Positions 23,724-29,438 of a DNA stretch of 29,438 nt are shown piece by piece. This stretch comes from an uncultured Collinsella sp. Its GTDB lineage: Bacteria; Actinomycetota; Coriobacteriia; Coriobacteriales; Coriobacteriaceae. The stretch covers positions 1 to 29,438 of the forward strand of contig URYT01000002.1 of assembly GCA_900552185.1 (NCBI GenBank). Direction: 5' to 3'. Each line of letters starts with the position of its first letter. Position 1 is the first letter of the stretch. The notes beneath the pieces are model-generated. The model did not search any database and was not told the DNA's origin. It saw only the letters and a program-made list of their open reading frames with translations. Made by a program: the position numbers and the translations under genes.

Positions 23724-25233
23724 GGTAGTCCCTTCGTACACGCGGTCCCTGGTCGTCGGTACGCAGACGCGCCGACGGGTCCGAGTTCAAATCGATTCGA
23801 TTATATCCGCCGCCCGCGTTGCGAGGGCTGGGGCGCTGCGGACGACCTTGCGGAGCCGTTCGCGGACGTGGACGAGTTGCCGGCTCGGATGTAGAACCAT
23901 CCAGAACGGTAAAGCCGCTACGCGAAGGTCGTTCACCGCGCACATGGGCTACGCCGGCGGTGCTCTCGTCCATAACGGCAAAGCTCTCACGGCGGCGGTC
24001 ATACTCATCGCGGCGGGCGCTCTCGTACGAAACGCGCAGGATCAACCCAGCAAGCATGAGCGACACAATAATCGACGAACCGCCGTAGCTAATAAACGGC
24101 AACGGTTTGCCCGTCATGGGAAACACGTTGAGGATGCCCAGCGCGTTAATCAAAAACTGCACCGCGAGAATGACCGCGGAGCCAGACGCCATGAGCGCGC
24201 CCCGACGATCGGTCGCCTGCTCGGCAATGCGAAACGCCGAGTAGATCAGCATCGCAAACACCAAGAAGAACAGCACGGTTCCGACAAAACCAACTTCCTC
24301 GCCAATGATGGCTAGGATGTAGTCGTTGTGCGCTTCGGGCAGATACGAGTACTTCATGGTTGAGTTGCCGATGCCGCGGCCGAACAGACCGCCCGAGGCA
24401 AAGGCCATGATGGCAAGCGTGGCCTGATAGCCGTCACCATACTCGTCGGCCCAAGGGTTCAAGGCAACCTGAATACGCACCATACGGTACGGCTCTGCGA
24501 CAAGCGCAATCACGATCACGAGAATGCCGAAGATTAGCACGCCGATGATAAATCTGGGGTCGAGACCCGCAAACAACGCCATGCACATGAGGGTCAACAG
24601 GATGATCAGGACAGTACCGAAATCGGGCTGGATAAAGATCAGAAAGAGCGAAATGCCCAGGTAGATGCCCATCTTGCGAAGGAATTCGTTGATGTTGCCA
24701 CCGGGCGAAAAGAAGCGATCAAGCATGATGGCCGAATACGCAATGGCAAATGGCTTTAAAAACTCGGAAGGCTGGAACTGAATGCCGGCGATGTTGAGCC
24801 AGCGCGTGGCGCCACGGCTGCCGCTGCCCACCAAGAACACCAAAAACAGTAGCCCTATCATGCCTATGAGGAAGATCCTGAGCACATCCTCCCCAAACCA
24901 GCTGTCCGGCAAAACGCGCACGATGGCAATCAGCGCCAGAACACCGACCACGGCAAACGCGGCCTGTCGACCCAGAAAAAACGTCGCCGAGCCATTCTCG
25001 TGCAGCGCCTCGACCGAAGACGCTGAGTACACCATCAGCAGGCCAAAGCATACCAAGGTAAACAAGCAGGCCATGAATATCAAACGGGGGCGCATGATAC
25101 GGGCGGGAACGCCGGCAATATAGCGTTCGCTAAACGACTGCCCGCCGCGGCTGGAACGCGGTGTGATACGACGTGAGGAAGCACGGTCCGAGTCGGGCCT
25201 CCTCATACCTTGTCGGGGGCTCTCCTCTCTCAC
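23713..25233 (-). CDS. ftsW: SEDS peptidoglycan glycosyltransferase FtsW
   Basis: This 506-residue SEDS protein has about ten membrane segments from residue 49 on. SEDS signatures include GSRGATRWLNIAGIQFQPSEFLK (about 152-174), GGLFGRGIGNSTMKYSYLPEAHNDYILAIIGEE, and the C-terminal PMTGKPLPFISYGGSS. It polymerises lipid II with FtsI. Both ends are extended: about 45 Arg/Ser-rich residues at the start and about 90 Pro/Arg-rich cytosolic residues at the end. The start is a GTG with AGGGG at about 5 bases, overlapping the murD stop region; an ATG 9 codons on is possible. RodA is unlikely given the context. Confidence 0.94.
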   Translation of the reverse strand: MREESPRQGMRRPDSDRASSRRITPRSSRGGQSFSERYIAGVPARIMRPRLIFMACLFTLVCFGLLMVYSASSVEALHENGSATFFLGRQAAFAVVGVLALIAIVRVLPDSWFGEDVLRIFLIGMIGLLFLVFLVGSGSRGATRWLNIAGIQFQPSEFLKPFAIAYSAIMLDRFFSPGGNINEFLRKMGIYLGISLFLIFIQPDFGTVLIILLTLMCMALFAGLDPRFIIGVLIFGILVIVIALVAEPYRMVRIQVALNPWADEYGDGYQATLAIMAFASGGLFGRGIGNSTMKYSYLPEAHNDYILAIIGEEVGFVGTVLFFLVFAMLIYSAFRIAEQATDRRGALMASGSAVILAVQFLINALGILNVFPMTGKPLPFISYGGSSIIVSLMLAGLILRVSYESARRDEYDRRRESFAVMDESTAGVAHVRGERPSRSGFTVLDGSTSEPATRPRPRTAPQGRPQRPSPRNAGGGYNRIDLNSDPSARLRTDDQGPRVRRDYHDR

Positions 25234-25241
25234 CGCAACCC

Positions 25242-26648
25242 CTATTCCATTTGTGATTTCGCTGCAGCGGCAAGCTGGGCCACGTAGTCCTTAAACACGC
25301 GGCCGCGCTCCTCATAGCCCGAGAACTCATCGAACGAAGAGCAGGCAGGAGAAAGTAAGATCACGTCACCACGGCTCGACAGCGAACGGGCGACGTCCAC
25401 GGCGTCGCGTAGGTCATCCGCCTGGGCGATATCCACATCGCCATCGACATCGGCCTCGTCCATAGCGGCGGTGAAGCGCTCGCGCGCATCGCCAAAGCAG
25501 ACGACCGAGCGCACGTTGTCCATAACGACGCGCGCGAAGTCCGTGAGCGGCGTGCCCTTATCGTGGCCGCCGAGCAGCAAGATCACGTCGTCATCGGGAA
25601 ATGCCGTCAGTGCCTTCTCGACCGCATCGGTGTTGGTCGCCTTGGAATCGTTGACGTAGCGCACGCCGTCAATCTCGCCACACGGCTCCACGCGGTGCTC
25701 GAGCGGCTGGAACGAGGCAAGACCGCGGCAGACACCATCGACATCGGCACCGACCGCCAAGGCAGCCGTGGCGGCGCACAGGGCATTGATAACATTGTGA
25801 TGGCCCGAGATCTTGAGCTCGGATGTAGCGATGAGCGGGGTCTCGACGCCCTTCAGGCGCACGATCATCTTGCCATCGCGCACAAAGGCGGCATCCTCGC
25901 CCTCAGGCTCGTCAAAGGCAACCTTGCAGATGCGACGACCCGGCGTGTAGATGTACTCATCGAACTCGTGAATGCCGGCGTCTTCGACGTCGACAACCGC
26001 CAGATCGTCATCGACCATATTGTCAAACAGTTTGATCTTGGCAAGCGCATAGTTCTTATGGCTCTTATGCCAGCCCAAGTGGTCGGGAGTGATGTTGAGC
26101 AGCACCGCCACGCGGGGGTGGAGCTCGGTTGTCGTAGCAATCTGATAGCTCGAGAGCTCAGCCACAAACCACTCGTTGTGGGCTCGGCCGTCAATCTCGT
26201 TGACCGGCGGCTCGCCGATGTTGCCGACAGCAACGCTGGCCTCGCCGGCAGCCTTAAGCAGATAATCAGTCAGCGACGTGGTGGTCGTCTTGCCGTTGGT
26301 GCCCGTGATGGCAATCCAGTTATCAGGCGACAGGCGATAGGCAAACTCGGGCTCACCCATAATCTGGGCGGCATGCTCGCGCCCAGCCTTAAAGAAGCCC
26401 GAGAACTCCGAGATGCCCGGGCACGTCACGCATACGTCATAGGCGCCCTCGACCTGTTCGGTCCCATAGACAAACGACGCACCAGCAGCCTCGAGCGCAC
26501 GCGTGGCGTCATTGGGCTCAGAGGTGCCACCGCCATACACGGTAACGGCACTTACGCGCTCGGGATGTGCCAGCGCCCAGCGGGCGACATCGAGACCGGA
26601 TTTGCCCTGACCCAAAACGAGCAGGCTAAAGACATCAGCAAGAGACAT
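25242..26648 (-). CDS. murD: UDP-N-acetylmuramoylalanine--D-glutamate ligase MurD
   Basis: This 468-residue Mur ligase has LLVLGQGKSGLDVARW at the N-terminus, ATP loop AITGTNGKTTTTS (Lys120), ELSSYQ, NITPDHLGWH, the YVNDSKATNTDA and LLGGHDKGT segments of the C-terminal domain, and LSPACSSFDEFSGYEERGRVF, which is diagnostic of MurD. It adds D-Glu to UDP-MurNAc-L-Ala. The ATG lies 9 bases after the mraY stop; the ribosome site is weak (GTGG), so coupling to mraY is likely. The flank with ftsW is 8 bases. Confidence 0.96.
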   Translation of the reverse strand: MSLADVFSLLVLGQGKSGLDVARWALAHPERVSAVTVYGGGTSEPNDATRALEAAGASFVYGTEQVEGAYDVCVTCPGISEFSGFFKAGREHAAQIMGEPEFAYRLSPDNWIAITGTNGKTTTTSLTDYLLKAAGEASVAVGNIGEPPVNEIDGRAHNEWFVAELSSYQIATTTELHPRVAVLLNITPDHLGWHKSHKNYALAKIKLFDNMVDDDLAVVDVEDAGIHEFDEYIYTPGRRICKVAFDEPEGEDAAFVRDGKMIVRLKGVETPLIATSELKISGHHNVINALCAATAALAVGADVDGVCRGLASFQPLEHRVEPCGEIDGVRYVNDSKATNTDAVEKALTAFPDDDVILLLGGHDKGTPLTDFARVVMDNVRSVVCFGDARERFTAAMDEADVDGDVDIAQADDLRDAVDVARSLSSRGDVILLSPACSSFDEFSGYEERGRVFKDYVAQLAAAAKSQME

Positions 26649-26657
26649 GAAAGACCA

Positions 26658-27677
26658 CTATCCCAACTGGAAGAACAGGGCAAGGCCAACGGCACCAAAG
26701 GCCGCAGCGATAATCCAAAAACGGATGACGACCTTGGTCTCGGCCCAGCCCTTCTTTTCGAAATGATGATGGATGGGCGCCATAAGGAAGACGCGCTTGT
26801 GCGTAAAGTGGAAGTAGACAACCTGAATCATGACCGACAGGGTCTCAACGATAAACAGGCCGCCGATGATGAGGGAGACGACCTCGGTGTTGGTCATGAT
26901 GGACGTGCAGGCAAACGCGGCGCCCAGGGCAAGCGAGCCGGTATCGCCCATAAAGATGCTCGCCGGATAGCAGTTGAACCACAGAAAGCCCAAGCAGGCA
27001 CCGGCACACGCGGTGCAGAAGATGGACAGGTTCACGTCTCCGTGCAAAAACGCCATGGCAGCCATGGCGAGCATGGCAATCATGGAGGTGCCGCCGGCAA
27101 GACCGTCAAGGCCATCGGTCAGGTTCACGGCATTAGAAAGACCGGCGATCATCAGCCAGCAAAAGACAATGTAGAACCACGGGAACGAAAGGCCGCAGAT
27201 GGTGGTCGAAAGCACGCCAAGGTCAATCGTCAGGCCGCCGGGAAAACGAATCTCGGGGGCGACGCCGCACCAGTTGACGGCAAGTACCGTAAAGGTGACA
27301 CAGATAATGGTTAGGCCGATCATCTTGGCATGAGGCGTCAGACCGAGCGAGCGCCCATGCGTAACGGAGGTCAGGTCGTCGATCAGGCCCAGCACGCCGG
27401 TCGCCAGCGTGGCGAGCAGCACGAGCACGAGCTCGGTGGTGAGCTTGCCCATCAGCAGGCAGGTCAGCGAAATCGCGACGAGAATGACAACGCCACCCAT
27501 GGTGGGCGTTCCCTGCTTAACCAAATGACGCTTGGGGCCGTCGGCACGAACCTGCTGGCCGATACCCTCGACCTTGAGCAGCTTGATCCACCACGGCATG
27601 AGCAGCAGCGCAATGGCAGCGGCGATGCCAAGCCCCAAAAAAGCCTGATACGTTGGATACGAGGGATTGCCGAACAT
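26658..27677 (-). CDS. mraY: Phospho-MurNAc-pentapeptide transferase MraY
   Basis: This is a 339-residue polytopic enzyme. Typical motifs are KQGTPTMGGV (about 52-61), LIDDLTSVTHGRSLGLTPHAK, the aspartate pair in NLTDGLDGLAGG, GDTGSLALGAA, and the C-terminal MAPIHHHFEKKGWAETKVVIRFW. It transfers phospho-MurNAc-pentapeptide to undecaprenyl phosphate, forming lipid I. The ATG lies 3 bases after the murF stop, indicating coupling. Length is normal. Confidence 0.97.
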   Translation of the reverse strand: MFGNPSYPTYQAFLGLGIAAAIALLLMPWWIKLLKVEGIGQQVRADGPKRHLVKQGTPTMGGVVILVAISLTCLLMGKLTTELVLVLLATLATGVLGLIDDLTSVTHGRSLGLTPHAKMIGLTIICVTFTVLAVNWCGVAPEIRFPGGLTIDLGVLSTTICGLSFPWFYIVFCWLMIAGLSNAVNLTDGLDGLAGGTSMIAMLAMAAMAFLHGDVNLSIFCTACAGACLGFLWFNCYPASIFMGDTGSLALGAAFACTSIMTNTEVVSLIIGGLFIVETLSVMIQVVYFHFTHKRVFLMAPIHHHFEKKGWAETKVVIRFWIIAAAFGAVGLALFFQLG

Positions 27678-27680
27678 GGG

Positions 27681-29105
27681 CTAGCACACACCTTCCACAA
27701 AGCGGTCGAGCTCAACAAAGCGGGAACCCTTGACCAGTACAACATCATGTTTTTCAAGCGCGCCGCCCATGCGGTCGAGCACCTGCTGATAATCGGAGAA
27801 CACCTGGATGCGGTCCTCGTCCATGCCCATCATGCGCGCGGCATCGGCCATAAGCTGGGCCAGCTCACCACCCACGCACGCCAGCATGTCGAGCTTCTTG
27901 GCGGCGGCATAGGCGCCCACGAGCTCATGCATGCGAGGAGCCTCATCGCCCATCTCGCCCATCTCGCCCAGGATCGCCATGCGAGACCCCGTGCACGAAA
28001 GCGAGCACAGTAGATCGAGGCCAGCAGCCATGGATTCGGCACTGGCGTTATAGGAATCGTCGATGACGCGGGCACCGCTCTTGGCGCGCTTGATCTCCTG
28101 GCGGTGACCGGTGATCGTGAGGCCCCTAAAGGCAGCATCGATCTGCTCGGGCGTCAGGCCCAGGCGATAGGCAACCGCGGCGGCCTTAACGGCATTTGGG
28201 ACGGACTGCACGCCGGGGATGGCAAGCATGGTATCGATCGTCTCGCCCTGGCCAAAATCGAGCGTAAAGACCGGACGGCCCTCGTCATCAACACGAATGT
28301 CGCGGGCACGGACCTCATCATCGTCCGAGACGCCGGCCAGCATCACGTCGATACCAGCAGGCTGGGCGAACGTATCGCGAATGAACGGCGTAAAGTCGTC
28401 CTCGCCGCCCAAAACCAGCAGCGGCAAGAAGTCGCCGGCGGCGCACATACCCTGGACAATCTCGGCCTTAGCGCGGGCGATGTTCTCGCGGCTGCCCAAA
28501 ATGCCGATGTGAGAGGTACCAATCTTGCTCACGATGGCAAGGTTGGGATTGGCGGACTGGGACAGGCGCTCAATCTCGTGGAAATGGTTCATGCCCATCT
28601 CGAGCACCAGGACCTCGGTATCGGCCGGAGCGGAAAGCACCGTGAGCGGCATGCCGATCAGGTTATTGAAATTGCCCTTGGTGGCCCAGACACGATAGCG
28701 CTTGGCGAGCACGGCGGCGAGCACGTCCTTGGTCGTCGTCTTGCCGATGGAACCGGTAATGCCAACGACCAGGCAGCCAAGCTCCAGGCGATACGTGTGC
28801 GCCAAACGCAGCAGAAACTCCTCGGGATCATCGGTCAGCAGGATGGCGCACCCCTTGTCCTGCGCCAGCGAGACCAGCTCGGCCTCGGGCTCACGCGTCA
28901 TCACGACGGCGCCGGCACCCGACTGGACGGCACGGGAAGCAAAATCATTGCCGTCGACGTTTTCACCGGGAAAGGCGACGAAAATCGTCCCTTCCTCGAC
29001 CTGGCGCGAGTCGATAACGCACCCGCGGCATACCCGATCGGCTTCTCCCGTCACGGTTCGGGCCCCTGTTGCGGCCGCGAGGTTGTTGACGGCGATCTCT
29101 ATCAT
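27681..29105 (-). CDS. murF: UDP-MurNAc-tripeptide--D-alanyl-D-alanine ligase MurF
   Basis: This 474-residue Mur ligase has an N-terminal CVIDSRQVEEGTIFVAFPGENVDGNDF block, ATP loop GITGSIGKTTTKD (about 115-127), ATKGNFNNLIGMP, LEMGMNHFHEI (diagnostic of MurF), and the C-terminal DDSYNASAESMAAGL and ILGEMGEMGDEA. It adds D-Ala-D-Ala to complete the pentapeptide. The ATG follows GGGGAG at 5 bases. A 126-base gap separates it from the upstream PBP gene. I see no murE between them; that gene would be expected further upstream. Confidence 0.96.
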   Translation of the reverse strand: MIEIAVNNLAAATGARTVTGEADRVCRGCVIDSRQVEEGTIFVAFPGENVDGNDFASRAVQSGAGAVVMTREPEAELVSLAQDKGCAILLTDDPEEFLLRLAHTYRLELGCLVVGITGSIGKTTTKDVLAAVLAKRYRVWATKGNFNNLIGMPLTVLSAPADTEVLVLEMGMNHFHEIERLSQSANPNLAIVSKIGTSHIGILGSRENIARAKAEIVQGMCAAGDFLPLLVLGGEDDFTPFIRDTFAQPAGIDVMLAGVSDDDEVRARDIRVDDEGRPVFTLDFGQGETIDTMLAIPGVQSVPNAVKAAAVAYRLGLTPEQIDAAFRGLTITGHRQEIKRAKSGARVIDDSYNASAESMAAGLDLLCSLSCTGSRMAILGEMGEMGDEAPRMHELVGAYAAAKKLDMLACVGGELAQLMADAARMMGMDEDRIQVFSDYQQVLDRMGGALEKHDVVLVKGSRFVELDRFVEGVC

Positions 29106-29159
29106 TGCAGCTCCCCTGTAAACCTAATAATGCTATCGGCGTATTGTATCCCAGCGCCG

Positions 29160-29183
29160 CACATGCGTGGTGCAGGGCATGTG
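29160..29183. promoter_or_regulatory. Inverted repeat in the ftsI-murF gap
   Basis: CACATGC (29160-29166) and GCATGTG (29177-29183) are perfect 7-bp arms around a 10-base centre. On the minus strand a TACAAT hexamer follows about 20 bases downstream, near 29140, without a clear -35. It may be an operator or weak hairpin in the murF leader; there is no T run. Confidence 0.35.
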
Positions 29184-29231
29184 AACACCCTCATATGGGA
29201 CAACAAACCACGCCCCAAAGATTGTAACCCC

Positions 29232-29438
29232 CTACTTCGTGTGCGGGATACCCAGCACGTCGAGCGCGTTGGCCATAATGGACTGGAACGGCACCGCAGC
29301 GGCATCTGAGCCGCTCGGCGTTCCGTCGAGCGTGATATAGCACAGCACCTTGGGCGATTGTGCCGGTGCAAAGCCCATAAAGGACGACATGTAGTTCTCC
29401 TTGAGGTAGCCGCCGTTCTCGTCGGCACGTTCGGCCGT
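29232..29438 (-). CDS. ftsI: Class B penicillin-binding protein, C-terminal end (partial, FtsI-like)
   Basis: Only the last 68 codons are visible, ending with TAG at 29234-29232. The sequence contains NYMSSFMGFAPAQSPKVLCYITLD and ends AVPFQSIMANALDVLGIP. It matches the end of a transpeptidase domain, where S-F-x-G-F-A-P and the P-x-F-x-x-I-x-x-x-x-L-x-x-L-x-I ending are typical of FtsI/SpoVD. The catalytic Ser and KTG motifs lie outside the window. Position ahead of murF suggests FtsI, the septal cross-linking partner of FtsW; another class B PBP is possible. Confidence 0.8.
   Translation of the reverse strand, partial: TAERADENGGYLKENYMSSFMGFAPAQSPKVLCYITLDGTPSGSDAAAVPFQSIMANALDVLGIPHTK

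Noticed and set aside
25563..27314. Plus-strand open frame of 583 codons opposite murD and mraY
   Set aside because: It is long only because of codon bias in the two genes beneath it, and has no recognisable domain or ribosome site.

Overview
The window looks like a chromosomal segment of a high-GC Gram-positive gut actinobacterium. Coriobacteriia, probably Collinsella-like, is the best guess. This rests on protein character, C-ending codon use, an ftsQ-ftsZ junction with no ftsA, a sepF/yggT/divIVA tail, and a likely leaderless promoter. The organism call is inference; no database was consulted.

Layout. (1) Positions 1-3337, plus strand: the end of thiE, then thiD, thiC and a second thiD, covering the pyrimidine branch of thiamin synthesis. 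(2) Positions 3399-6509, minus strand: an SGNH hydrolase, a macrodomain/PARG-like protein of the TIGR02452 type, a Bax-inhibitor-1/YccA membrane protein and a small unknown protein. Several intrinsic terminators separate them. (3) Positions 6760-8500, plus strand: a PiT phosphate transporter and its DUF47 (PhoU-like) partner, followed by a long palindrome and a base-skewed repeat tract. (4) Positions 8781-9311, plus strand: a nitroreductase whose codon use changes along its length. (5) Positions 9479-29438, minus strand: a long division and cell-wall (dcw) cluster. In transcription order it is ftsI (partial), murF, mraY, murD, ftsW, murG, murC, murB, ftsQ, ftsZ, terminator, pgeF/ylmD, pstS, pstC, pstA, pstB, phoU, yggS/ylmE, sepF/ylmF, yggT/ylmG, divIVA, terminator.

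How it works together. The mur genes and mraY build lipid II; FtsW and FtsI polymerise and cross-link it at the septum; FtsQ is a divisome scaffold. FtsZ forms the ring, and SepF probably anchors it because no ftsA lies in the cluster. The most unusual feature is a complete pstSCAB-phoU phosphate operon sitting between ylmD (pgeF) and ylmE (yggS), genes that are normally adjacent. pstS is coupled to pgeF by an ATGA overlap, and an 11-bp-period direct repeat resembling a Pho box lies upstream of pgeF. With pit-DUF47 nearby, two phosphate uptake systems lie within about 11 kb.

Other points: a PhoU without its usual metal-binding motifs; a PARG-like protein with QEA in place of QEE; a yggT with no ATG, GTG or TTG at its expected start; and terminators placed directly in front of downstream start codons. 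No tRNA, rRNA, CRISPR array, insertion sequence or phage gene was recognised.
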